From: Solwaraspora sp. WMMA2065 | GTDB lineage: Bacteria; Actinomycetota; Actinomycetes; Mycobacteriales; Micromonosporaceae | Direction: 5' to 3' | Length of the DNA stretch: 64,000 bases | Assembly (NCBI RefSeq): GCF_030345075.1 | Contig: NZ_CP128361.1 | Span: 3,534,001 to 3,598,000 of the forward strand | Shown: one piece after another, positions 52,851-60,660 of the stretch | Position numbering within the stretch: position 1 is the stretch's first letter | Layout of the letters: each line of letters opens with the position of its first letter | Position numbers and translations under genes: made by a program | Notes under the pieces: generated by a model | Database searches by the model: none | Seen by the model: the letters and a program-made list of their open reading frames with translations, nothing else | Told to the model about the DNA's origin: nothing

Positions 52851-52913
52851 GTCGAGTGGAGGGCTGGGGTACGCAATTCGGCGGAGGTTACGTACCTCAG
52901 CCCTCCACTCGAC
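52851..52913. terminator. Long bidirectional hairpin after the VOC gene
   Basis: Two 23-base arms (52851-52873 and 52891-52913) pair with a single mismatch around a 17-base loop, between the convergent VOC and 52919 genes. Far longer than a usual terminator stem, so it may also be a repeat element. Confidence 0.85.
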
Positions 52914-52918
52914 GAGTT

Positions 52919-53176
52919 TCACGGGCGGCGACGGGCCGGCCGGGTCACCGCGCCGGGGCGGCGCAGCGCGTCCGCCCGTACGACGATCGAGCGGAAGCGT
53001 TGGTCCTCGCCGCCGACGACCTCGACCCCGACCAGATGGACCCATTCGATCCCCGGATGCTGCGCCCCGTCGTCGACCCGGGTGACCCGCAGCACGAGCC
53101 GACCGAGGCCGTAGCAGTAGTCGCCGGTATTCAGCGAAACCGTGTCGCCGACTTTGACCAGCGGGTCATTTCTCAT
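52919..53176 (-). CDS. Hypothetical small protein, beta-rich
   Basis: 85 residues. KVGDTVSLNTGDYCYGLGRLVLRVTRV and EWVHLVGVEV suggest a small beta-barrel like a PH- or SH3-type fold; basic tail. It overlaps the stop of the upstream gene by 11 bases. Function unknown; the pair lies next to an XRE/DUF397 unit on the other strand. Confidence 0.6.
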   Translation of the reverse strand: MRNDPLVKVGDTVSLNTGDYCYGLGRLVLRVTRVDDGAQHPGIEWVHLVGVEVVGGEDQRFRSIVVRADALRRPGAVTRPARRRP

Positions 53177-53543
53177 TGTTGATCATTTCCACCGGCTTGC
53201 CGCCGCGCAGCAGCTCGGCGAACCGCTCGTACGCCCTGAAGTCTTCCACGCGTAGAAATTGCAGTGCGGTGTCCATCGGGCGGCATCCGTCGGTCAGGCA
53301 GACCGGGCAGCCGGCCCACTCTAGTGAAGGCCAGTGGTCGGTGACGACGCTTGTCGCGTACCGGATGGCGACGTCACGGGTCTGCTCCTCGCTCAACTCG
53401 GGGATGGCCGACGGTTGGGAGCCTGGCACCAGGACGCTCATTTCTGCCCTCCGCTGATCCTCGGAAACTTCTCCTGCGAACACTCTGGACTCCACCGGCA
53501 CTCCCCCGTAAGGATGGGTCGGCATACCCGTGAAATCACTCAC
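53166..53543 (-). CDS. Hypothetical protein with a Cys pair
   Basis: 125 residues. Central helix SEEQTRDVAIRYATSVVTDHWP, then GCPVCLTDGCRPM (Cys spacing C-x2-C-x4-C, possible metal site) and RVEDFRAYERFAELLRGG. No recognised family. Its 5' end is 17 bases from the divergent XRE gene; its end overlaps the next gene. Confidence 0.6.
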   Translation of the reverse strand: MSDFTGMPTHPYGGVPVESRVFAGEVSEDQRRAEMSVLVPGSQPSAIPELSEEQTRDVAIRYATSVVTDHWPSLEWAGCPVCLTDGCRPMDTALQFLRVEDFRAYERFAELLRGGKPVEMINNEK

Positions 53544-53560
53544 GTACGGAGGGGTAAGCG

Positions 53561-54346
53561 GTGGACATGATCATGTGGATACGCGCGCTCAAAGCAGCGC
53601 GGGTCGCCGCCGGAGTAAGCCAGGACGGGCTCGCCGAAAAGATCAATTGGAGTGCGTCGACGATTGCCGCGATCGAGACGGGCCGACGCAAGCCGACCTT
53701 CAAGTTTGCCGAAGAAGCCGACGTAGCCCTGGACACCGGCGGCTTGCTGACCGAACTGCTGGACCGCGCCGAACGCCAACGCACCCCCGCCTGGTTCATC
53801 GCTTGGCGCAAGATCGAGTCCGAAGTCAGGCGTCTCCGCACCTTTCAACCGACGGTCATCCCGGGCCTGTTACAAACCGAGGAGTACGCCCGAGCCGTCA
53901 TCTCCGCTGGCGGGCTGCATACGCCAGCCAAGGTGGAGGAACTGGTCCGGGTCCGGATGGAACGGCAGGAGCTACTGACCCGCGACGACCCGCCGGAGTG
54001 CGTCTTCATCCTAGACGAATCGATGTTGGCCAGGCCGATCGGTGACCACGCGATCCTCGACCGGCAACTCCAGCACCTGCAGGAGGTAGCCAAGTTACCG
54101 AACGTGCGGATCCACATCCTTCCGACCGAGGTCGGCGCGCACGTGGGCCTCGGCGGTGGCTTCGTCCTCGCCCAACTGCCCGACGTCGATCCAGCCGCCT
54201 ACCTGGAGAATGTTGCCCGTGGCCAGGTCGCCGACGACGAGGAGACGATCGAGCTACTCAACCGGAAGTGGGACTGCCTGCTCGGCGACGCCGCCTCCAC
54301 CAGCGCGTCGCTTCGCATCATCGCAAAATATAGGCTGACGCCATGA
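53561..54346 (+). CDS. XRE-family regulator with DUF5753, partner of DUF397
   Basis: 261 residues, GTG start. HTH at about 8-60 (VAAGVSQDGLAEKINWSAS, AIETGRRKP). DUF5753 at about 75-255 (FQPTVIPGLLQTEEYARAVI, RVRMERQELL). It overlaps the DUF397 gene by four bases (ATGA), the standard pair that in Streptomyces acts like a regulator with an antagonistic small protein. Confidence 0.9.
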   Translation: MDMIMWIRALKAARVAAGVSQDGLAEKINWSASTIAAIETGRRKPTFKFAEEADVALDTGGLLTELLDRAERQRTPAWFIAWRKIESEVRRLRTFQPTVIPGLLQTEEYARAVISAGGLHTPAKVEELVRVRMERQELLTRDDPPECVFILDESMLARPIGDHAILDRQLQHLQEVAKLPNVRIHILPTEVGAHVGLGGGFVLAQLPDVDPAAYLENVARGQVADDEETIELLNRKWDCLLGDAASTSASLRIIAKYRLTP

Positions 54347-54594
54347 CGACTCCTGACGGTCTGCAGTGGCGCAAATCCAGCCGGTCGACCGACACCGGCG
54401 GCAACTGTGTCGAAGTGGCCGCTGTGTGGCGCACGTCCAGCCGCTCCACCGACAGCGGAGGCGACTGTGTCGAGGTGGCCGGCAACCTGCCCGGCCGGGT
54501 CCTGGTCCGCGACTCGAAGGACCGGGACGGCGGCACCCTCACCTTCTCCCCCACCGCCTGGACCACCTTCCTCACCCACACCCCCGCCCGCTGA
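54343..54594 (+). CDS. DUF397 protein with duplicated N-terminal half
   Basis: 83 residues. DUF397 signature W-x-KSSRS...GGNCVEV (about 9-26) followed by a second copy RTSSRSTDSGGDCVEVA (about 30-46), then the usual VLVRDSKDRDGGTLTFS and PTAWTTFL. Normal DUF397 proteins are about 60-65 residues with one copy; here the signature unit is tandemly repeated. Partner of the XRE protein. Confidence 0.9.
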   Translation: MTTPDGLQWRKSSRSTDTGGNCVEVAAVWRTSSRSTDSGGDCVEVAGNLPGRVLVRDSKDRDGGTLTFSPTAWTTFLTHTPAR

Positions 54595-54710
54595 CCCCAC
54601 CCGTACGTGCACAGCCAGGCGCCCCGCCAGCCCACCGCTGGCGAGGCGACCGGCGCTCGCGGCTTGATCCCTTCTGACTTGATTGGCCCAGGAACCGGAT
54701 TCCGCTGTCC

Positions 54711-54872
54711 ATGGGTGCGCGTCGGCCGACACCAACAGCAGCCGCCCCGCACCCCAAATGGGGCCGACTTCTCGAGTCGGTGAAGGGCGAGGTCGTACAC
54801 GGAGAGCTCCACGCCATGTTGGCGCTCGCAGCCGAGACCGGCTCGTGGGTGGTGGCGTGCGGAGTCAGCTGA
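54711..54872 (+). CDS. Possible small protein (53 aa), uncertain
   Basis: ATG 54711 to TGA 54872. The middle reads WGRLLESVKGEVVHGELHA and then LALAAETGSWVVACGV, which could be an amphipathic helix; no ribosome site and no recognised family. It may be noncoding. Confidence 0.25.
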   Translation: MGARRPTPTAAAPHPKWGRLLESVKGEVVHGELHAMLALAAETGSWVVACGVS

Positions 54873-54944
54873 CCGACGGACCACCCCGGCCGCCCGAAGT
54901 TGTACGCAGCGATACCGACCGGCGGGCTGGTATGCCTTCGGGGT

Positions 54945-54984
54945 TGATGCCACAGGCGCATCTTGATGCACCTGTGGCATCGAG
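54945..54984. repeat. Dispersed palindromic repeat, copy 2
   Basis: Arms gatgccacagg and cctgtggcatc around a loop with gcatcttgatgca. Same orientation as copy 1 (15795-15834); the changed stem pair (G-C to A-T) is compensated in both arms. Confidence 0.75.
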
Positions 54985-55150
54985 ACTGTGGCAACACTCT
55001 GCCCCGGGAGCCGTGACGAGCGGCACGCCGCCCACCGAACCCGCGCCGGACGGCGAGCAGCCGGACGCGCTGCGGTCGGCATCGACGGTTGCCAGGCTGT
55101 ACCGTGGCAGAGCCGCCTTCAGTCCGCATTGGAAAGTGGGAGTACGCTTC

Positions 55151-56092
55151 ATGGCCACACCGACCGTGGATGCCCCTGATCCCAGCCGACTAAGGCGAAA
55201 GATCCTCATGCCTCTGTCCGTAGTGGTGCTCGTCGCGGTGGTGACCGCCGGCGCGGCGGTCGCCCTGCAGATGCGGGGTCAGCCGGACGCGACCGCAACC
55301 CCCACCGCGCCGTGCGTCGGACCGCCGGATCGAGCGACACCATCGGCGGCAGAGGAAGCGACAGCGACTGTTCCGCCGGACGGCAACGGGCTCGACGTGG
55401 TCGAGTCCGGCTTCACCCAGCTCGGCAGCAGCTCGGCACCGATCACCCGCAACTCCATGGTCAGCATCGGCGCCGTCGTCGCCAACACGAGCACGCACAC
55501 CGCGCATCGTGCCCTGGTGACCTTCAACGTCCTCGACAGTGCGGGTGAGTCCGCAGTCCTCACCACGATCCTCGACCAGCCCCGGGAGATCCCGGTCATC
55601 CTCCCCGGCGAACGTATCGGCGTGGGCGGCCAGTTCTGGATCCGGTCCGAGGACGGCCAGCGGGTCGAGGTCGCCCGGGTGAACGCCACCGTCTCCGGCG
55701 CGACCTGGACGGCGACGGCGACGGCAAACACGCCAGATGCGACCCGGGACGCGGCCGTAGACGCTGCTGCGGCAACCACGGCCGGCGGAATCACCACCCG
55801 GCATCTGGAGACCCGGCGGCACGGTACGGACCAGATTGACGCTACGGTCACCTACGAGGCCCACTCACCGTACTGCCAAAAGTGGACCTCAGTCGGCACC
55901 AGCGCGGTGTTCCGCGACGAGGCCGGCACGGTGGTCGGCGGGGGCTTCGACCCCACCGTCTCGCCGTCCGCCTGCCTGCCCGGCCGGCACCCCGGGTCGA
56001 CGCTGCTGCCGAGCAGTCTGCCGCCGGCCGCAGCCGACACTCGGACCGAGGTTTACCAGCACTGCGCGCCCCCTGACGACCCGCAACAATGA
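55151..56092 (+). CDS. Membrane-anchored secreted protein, paralogue of 57280
   Basis: 313 residues. One N-terminal membrane helix (about 17-42), a Thr/Ala/Pro linker, then a beta-rich ectodomain (GLDVVESGFTQLGS, SIGAVVANTSTHTAHRALVTFNVLDS, FRDEAGTVVGGGFD) with cysteines near SPYCQKW, SACLPGR and QHCAPP. The ectodomain matches the lipoprotein at 57280 block by block. It resembles DUF4352/FxLYD-type Ig domains. ATG preceded by GGAAAGTGGGAG; stop overlaps the next start (ATGA). Confidence 0.7.
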   Translation: MATPTVDAPDPSRLRRKILMPLSVVVLVAVVTAGAAVALQMRGQPDATATPTAPCVGPPDRATPSAAEEATATVPPDGNGLDVVESGFTQLGSSSAPITRNSMVSIGAVVANTSTHTAHRALVTFNVLDSAGESAVLTTILDQPREIPVILPGERIGVGGQFWIRSEDGQRVEVARVNATVSGATWTATATANTPDATRDAAVDAAAATTAGGITTRHLETRRHGTDQIDATVTYEAHSPYCQKWTSVGTSAVFRDEAGTVVGGGFDPTVSPSACLPGRHPGSTLLPSSLPPAAADTRTEVYQHCAPPDDPQQ

Positions 56093-57117
56093 TCAACGGA
56101 GACGGTCTGAACATGCTGCACCACGAACGCCTCGGCAAGCTGCTGCCCACCGCCGCGATGGTCGGCGTACTGGCGATGCTGGCGGCCTGCTCACCGGAGC
56201 CGTCGACATCCGACGAGGCAGCCGAGTCGCCGGCCGGTTCGGGCGGGCAGCCCGCCGGATCCGATCCGGTGTCGGGCCAGCATCCGCTGCTCGCCGCCAC
56301 GCTGGAGATGGACCCGCAGGTACGTGCCGTCGTCGGCCGGCTCACCGAAGCATGCCTGCGCGACGCCGGCATCGACCGGTTTCCCGCCCAGCTCCCGGCC
56401 GGGCTTCCCGGGCCGGCGGTCGTGCCACCGCAGCAGTCACCGACGCTGGACGAGGCAGAAGCGAACGGGTACGGCATCCGAGCTGCCGAGACCGCCGGCG
56501 AGGCCGATGCCAATGCCGGTGCGGGCGCCACCACCGAACGGTTCACCTGGCCGTCACCGGCCGAGGAGCGCCGCTACCAGGAGGCGCTGACCGGTGCCGC
56601 AGACGGCGAGACGCTCACCGACGACGCTGGCAACCCGACGCTCGGCGGCTGCGTCGGCGAGGCCCGGTCCGCTGTGTACGGCAAGGTCGCCGCGCCGCCG
56701 AGCCCGGTGACCGTGATCGACGAGGCGGCACGCGCCGGTTACGCCGCCGATCCGACCGTGACCTCGGCGACGGCCGCCTGGTCGGACTGCCTCCAGCAGG
56801 CCGGCCAACCGCAGCTGCTCGACCCGGCGGACGCCCGGCGCTTCGCCCAGTACTTCCACTACCCGGTCGGTGAGCGGCCGGGCGGTCCGGTGCCGGAGGG
56901 CGGCCCGTGGCCGGCCGAGGTGGCCCGGGAGAAGGAGATCGGGCTCGCCGTCGCAGACGCCGGATGTGCCGACCGGACCGGCCTGCGTGCGGCGCAGCGG
57001 CTGGCGTGGGAGAAGGCGCTGGACGCTGCGGTCGACCGGCACGGTGCCGAACTGTCCGGATACCGGGATGCGATGGCCGCCGCGCTGCGGCAGGGCCAGC
57101 AGGCGATCGCCGACTGA
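56089..57117 (+). CDS. Lipoprotein of the type VII-client cluster
   Basis: 342 residues. Lipobox LAMLAAC (Cys about 34). The mature part is helical and Cys-containing (EACLRDAGI, GGCVGEARSAVYG, SDCLQQAG, DAGCADRTGLR), with a pattern of repeated Cys-containing helices seen in uncharacterised actinomycete lipoproteins. Translation is coupled to the previous gene (ATGA). Function unknown. Confidence 0.7.
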   Translation: MINGDGLNMLHHERLGKLLPTAAMVGVLAMLAACSPEPSTSDEAAESPAGSGGQPAGSDPVSGQHPLLAATLEMDPQVRAVVGRLTEACLRDAGIDRFPAQLPAGLPGPAVVPPQQSPTLDEAEANGYGIRAAETAGEADANAGAGATTERFTWPSPAEERRYQEALTGAADGETLTDDAGNPTLGGCVGEARSAVYGKVAAPPSPVTVIDEAARAGYAADPTVTSATAAWSDCLQQAGQPQLLDPADARRFAQYFHYPVGERPGGPVPEGGPWPAEVAREKEIGLAVADAGCADRTGLRAAQRLAWEKALDAAVDRHGAELSGYRDAMAAALRQGQQAIAD

Positions 57118-57279
57118 GCCGTACCGGAAAGTGACGGATTGACGACAGGAGCTCAGCAGACTGATCATCCTCACCTAGAGTCACCGCAACCTCCCTGCAC
57201 CACCTACGGAATGTGTCCATGTAGTACGTTGGGGTAACCGCGGCAGTCCATCGGCTCAAGAGTGGGGAACAGGCGCGCC

Positions 57280-58146
57280 ATGCCCGCATCGATCCGGCTC
57301 CGGCCAACCGTGCCGGCGGCGCTCGCCGTCGTCCTGATCGCGGCCGCCGCCGTCACCGCCGCCTGCTCACCCGACTCGGAGCCCGACCCGGCAGCGTCCT
57401 GTATCGAGGCACCCGACGGCCCACTCACCGGCACCGCCGGCCCGTCCGCCGAGGCACCAGACGGCGGCGGGCTGCGGGTCGTCGAATCCGGCGTGACGAT
57501 CGTCCCGCCGGTGCGTCGACCCGGCTCGGCGACCGCGAGCATCGGGGTGATCGTCGAGAACACCAGCGGGTACGTCGCCTACCGCACCCGGGTCTCTTTC
57601 GACGTGCGCGACGGCGCCGGCGACACCGTCGTGGTCGGAGACGGCGGCGGGACGGTGCTGCTGGAGGTGCCGTTGCTGCTGCCCGGTGCCCGGTCCGGCG
57701 TCGGCACCGCCGTGTACGTCGACGAGGCGGCCGACGCCGCCGACCAGGTCGAGGTGGACACCACCGTCGGCGCCACCACCTGGGTCGAGCACCGACCGGA
57801 CGAGGTCGCCGACGTCACCACCACGCACGACCGCACCACCATTGTCGACGCGGAGTCGCATAGTGGGATCGTGTACTACCGGATGGCGTCGCCGTACTGC
57901 ACCGGGCTGTTCACCCGGGGCGTCGGCACCATCTTCCGGGACACCACCGGCCAGATCGTCGGCGGCAGCATCGACGGCGACAAAGGACCCGGCCGGTGCG
58001 ACCCGGACCAGGCAGAGCAGCTGACGTTCATCACCGACAGCATTCCGTCGAACATCGACGACTCCCGGACCGAGAGCTACCCCTACTGCGACTTCGGTCC
58101 CGCGCCCAGTTCGCCGGGGTGGTCGACGGCAGCTCCCTTCAACTAA
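57280..58146 (+). CDS. Lipoprotein, paralogue of 55151
   Basis: 288 residues from ATG 57280. Lipobox VTAAC (Cys about 29). Beta-rich domain with GLRVVESGVTIV, SIGVIVENTSGYVAYRTRVSFDVRD, MASPYCTGLF, FRDTTGQIVGGSIDG and PYCDFGP matching the protein at 55151. Two copies flank the 56089 lipoprotein. Secreted, membrane-attached, unknown role. Confidence 0.72.
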   Translation: MPASIRLRPTVPAALAVVLIAAAAVTAACSPDSEPDPAASCIEAPDGPLTGTAGPSAEAPDGGGLRVVESGVTIVPPVRRPGSATASIGVIVENTSGYVAYRTRVSFDVRDGAGDTVVVGDGGGTVLLEVPLLLPGARSGVGTAVYVDEAADAADQVEVDTTVGATTWVEHRPDEVADVTTTHDRTTIVDAESHSGIVYYRMASPYCTGLFTRGVGTIFRDTTGQIVGGSIDGDKGPGRCDPDQAEQLTFITDSIPSNIDDSRTESYPYCDFGPAPSSPGWSTAAPFN

Positions 58147-58201
58147 CCGGCTGACAGGGTCGGCCATTCGACGGGCACTCGACGGGCAGAGGGAGGATCA
58201 C

Positions 58202-58588
58202 GTGACGAACAGTGAGCCCAACAGCGGCACCAGGTTAGGCGCAGACCTGTACGGGCTCTGGCGTGCCGGCCGGGACAATCTCCCCACCGTGGCGGCGGTC
58301 TACTCGACGGCTGGCGACGTCCTCGAGGCTGCCGCCGTCGGCGTCGCCGGGGCGTTCGTCCGCTCGGGCAATCTGCCCGGGGTGCCGTACGGTCCGGCGT
58401 ACCAACCATGGGTCGAGCTGCACGACCTCCTGGCGAAGATCTGCCACGACACGGCGGACAACATCGAGGCGACGGCGGACGCACTCTGCGTCGCCACCGT
58501 CGAGTACGCCCGTGCCGACTACGAAGCGGCCAGTGAGTTCGCCCGGTTGTTGGAGGTCAACGGTGAGCCGAGGGCCGACATCGGATGA
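58202..58588 (+). CDS. Small helical WXG100-like protein, copy B
   Basis: 128 residues, GTG preceded by GGGAGGA. ADLYGLWRAGRDNLPTVAAVYSTA then LHDLLAKICHDTADNIEATADAL; same plan as 49342. Stop overlaps the next start (ATGA). Likely forms a heterodimer or acts as a chaperone for the next protein. Confidence 0.65.
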   Translation: MTNSEPNSGTRLGADLYGLWRAGRDNLPTVAAVYSTAGDVLEAAAVGVAGAFVRSGNLPGVPYGPAYQPWVELHDLLAKICHDTADNIEATADALCVATVEYARADYEAASEFARLLEVNGEPRADIG

Positions 58589-59538
58589 GCTTCGACAACC
58601 TGATGCAGCACGCGTACGAGATCCAACAGCAGGCGACGTTGAAGGCGCTGACCGAGTCCGGGGCGCGCCCGGCAGCCCCGGCCGGTGAACCGCAACTGGC
58701 ACCGCGGCACGGTGAACAGGAGTCCCGCCAACGGGTCGAGCAGATGTTCGGCGACATTCCGGAGCTGTTCCAGGCGTTCGCCGAGATGCCCGACCCAGCA
58801 GCGTTCGACAGTCACCGGAGCAAGCTCGACAAGTCCTTGGCGGAACTATCGTCTGGCTGGGTGTCGGATGATCCGGTCAGTGGGCGCACCTACCGCGCCA
58901 ACCACGATCTCGACGAGATGCTCGACGCGGAGAGCCACATCGAGAGCTGGACGGGTCGGGCCGCGATGGAGTTCAAGAGCAACTTCATCTCCCCGTTCCC
59001 GTCGATCGTCTACAACCAGTTCATGGGGATCGCGGTCCTCAGGGCGGCGCTGGACGCGGAGCGGGAGATCTGGGTCCGGGCGCGCGACGACATCGACAAG
59101 ATCGCCCACGACACGATCACCGCGCTGGACCGGATGGACGACTGCGGCAAGAACGAGTGGGTGATGACCTTCACCGTGGTGTCGTCAGTGGCGGCGGTGG
59201 CCGGTGTGGCGCTCGCCCCGGTCAGCTTCGGGCTCTCGCTGGGGTTGACCGCTGTCGGGGCCTCGTCACAGGTGGCGGCTGCCGGGGTGCCCGACGACCC
59301 GCCGGCGGTCCGGTTCCAGGGTGAGACGGCGCCGGCGGTCGTCGACTCGATGCGCGATGCGATCCGGCTGCTGCACGGCTACATCGGCGAGCAGGAGCAG
59401 AAGATCGCCCACGCGCTAACCAGCTGCTGCCAGGCCGTGGCGCAGCAGCGGGACAGCTTCGTCGCGAAACGGCCGGCGCTGGCCGACGCGACCCAGTCAG
59501 ACGTGACCGGGCCGCTGTTCATGGGCTACTCGACCTGA
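58585..59538 (+). CDS. W-x-G hydrophobic-hairpin protein, copy B
   Basis: 317 residues. SWTGRAAMEF with Trp122, then helices and a hydrophobic hairpin (about 190-235; VMTFTVVSSVAAVAGVALAPVSFGLSLGL), and a C-terminal helix pair. Layout equals copy A at 49767. ATG overlaps the previous stop (ATGA). I infer a type VII secretion client or a helper. No toxin domain is visible. Confidence 0.62.
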   Translation: MSFDNLMQHAYEIQQQATLKALTESGARPAAPAGEPQLAPRHGEQESRQRVEQMFGDIPELFQAFAEMPDPAAFDSHRSKLDKSLAELSSGWVSDDPVSGRTYRANHDLDEMLDAESHIESWTGRAAMEFKSNFISPFPSIVYNQFMGIAVLRAALDAEREIWVRARDDIDKIAHDTITALDRMDDCGKNEWVMTFTVVSSVAAVAGVALAPVSFGLSLGLTAVGASSQVAAAGVPDDPPAVRFQGETAPAVVDSMRDAIRLLHGYIGEQEQKIAHALTSCCQAVAQQRDSFVAKRPALADATQSDVTGPLFMGYST

Positions 59539-59590
59539 CGGCGACCGCCCACCTCGACCGCCCCACCTCGACCGTTTAGCTCGACCATCC
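59531..59590 (+). repeat. 13-14-bp tandem repeat around the stop of copy B
   Basis: Units starting cgacc at 59531, 59542, 59555, 59569 and 59582; the first contains the stop of the W-x-G gene and the run extends into the intergenic region. Confidence 0.75.
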
Positions 59591-59644
59591 ACAACGCCTC
59601 TCCACACACCCACTTCGACGACACAGACTGGGGGAACGGATCTC

Positions 59645-60157
59645 GTGGGACTGCTGGCAGACCGGCTCGACAACATGCACGTGACGGCAGTCGCGCCGGG
59701 CGGCGCGATCTCCGGTGAGCTGCGCGGCCGCGACTGCGTACGGGTCGCCTTCGCCGCCGGCCGCTACCAGTGGCTTGACGAACGCTACGTCGAGCAGCAG
59801 TTGGCCGGGCTGGGCCGGCTGTTGTGGGCAGGCAGGATGAAGGCGTACTGGGCGGCGGTCAGCGAGGCGCTCGGCACCCCGGTGTCCGGCGAGGACCCGC
59901 CCGTCGGGCCGCGCGATGTCGACTACCAGTCGGCCCGGGGCGGTATCGTCGCCGAAGGCCGGTCCGACGACGGTTCGGTGCAGATCGAGGTTCGCGGGAT
60001 GCGGGACTGGACGGTGCGGATCGTGCCGGGCAGCCTGCGCCGGTTCCGGGAGGACGAATTCTCGGTACGCGTGCAGCAGGCCGCCACCGCACTGATCCGC
60101 GACCAGTTTGCCCAGGTCCGCTCCTTGAAGGACACCATCTACGGTACGGCCGGATAG
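59645..60157 (+). CDS. YbaB-like protein of the type VII-client cluster, copy B
   Basis: 170 residues, GTG with GGGGGAACGG before it. Two strand-helix units (RDCVRVAFAAGRYQWLD, LAGLGRLLWAGRMKAYW; DGSVQIEVRGMRDWTVRIV, RVQQAATALIRDQF). Paralogous to 47418. It follows the W-x-G gene by about 105 bases, so likely one transcript. Confidence 0.62.
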   Translation: MGLLADRLDNMHVTAVAPGGAISGELRGRDCVRVAFAAGRYQWLDERYVEQQLAGLGRLLWAGRMKAYWAAVSEALGTPVSGEDPPVGPRDVDYQSARGGIVAEGRSDDGSVQIEVRGMRDWTVRIVPGSLRRFREDEFSVRVQQAATALIRDQFAQVRSLKDTIYGTAG

Positions 60158-60259
60158 TCCGGCCGGCAGGGGTGTGACCGCCGTCAAGTTGCCGACATGG
60201 TTTCCGCTTGGCCTGCACGGGAACGCCAAGGATCGATACCGTGGTCAGGGGAGGCAGTC

Positions 60260-60598
60260 ATGCCGGTTGCAGCGGGCACCAGTCCGGTGGCGGAGTCGAC
60301 GGTCGGCGCGTGGATCGCCCGGTGGATCGTCGGCGCGTCACTCGGGCAGATCGTCTTCGGCGGCACGGTGCGGCTGGTGCTGGCGGTCCTGATGGGGGCC
60401 TTGCTCGGCGGTCTCGGTGTCTGGTTGCTGATGCGGCACCGGGCCGCCCGCCACCCGGACCAGGCCCGTGCGGCCCAGGCACACTCGGAGCAGGCACACT
60501 CGGAACGGATCAGACCGAAGCGGACCCCAGTGAAGCAGGCTGCGGGGCCGCGGATCCGCTATTCACCGCTGGCGCCGCCGGGCCGGGGCCGCCGCTGA
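60260..60598 (+). CDS. Small membrane protein with basic tail
   Basis: 112 residues, ATG preceded by GGGGAGG. Hydrophobic N-terminal half with two helices (GAWIARWIVGASLGQIVFGG, LVLAVLMGALLGGLGVWLLM), then a His/Ala/Arg-rich cytosolic tail. Unknown function; may anchor parts of the same cluster. Confidence 0.6.
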   Translation: MPVAAGTSPVAESTVGAWIARWIVGASLGQIVFGGTVRLVLAVLMGALLGGLGVWLLMRHRAARHPDQARAAQAHSEQAHSERIRPKRTPVKQAAGPRIRYSPLAPPGRGRR

Positions 60599-60642
60599 GC
60601 CAGGCCGGCACCTGAGCCAGGCCGGCACCTGAGCCAGGCCGG
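60596..60642 (+). repeat. 17-bp tandem repeat over stop codon (about 2.8 copies)
   Basis: Units tgagccaggccggcacc at 60596, 60613 and 60630. The first T-G-A is the stop of the gene at 60260; the repeat gives three possible stop-like TGA triplets 17 bases apart. Confidence 0.88.
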
Positions 60643-60660
60643 ACCGTCGGCGCTGCCGGC

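Larger units (their letters stand above)
54595..55150. other. 556-bp region between DUF397 and the first lipoprotein-like gene
   Basis: No firm gene. It contains a possible 53-residue open frame (54711-54872) and the second palindromic repeat (54945-54984), followed by a stretch leading to the ribosome site GGAAAGTGGGAG of the gene at 55151. Confidence 0.6.
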
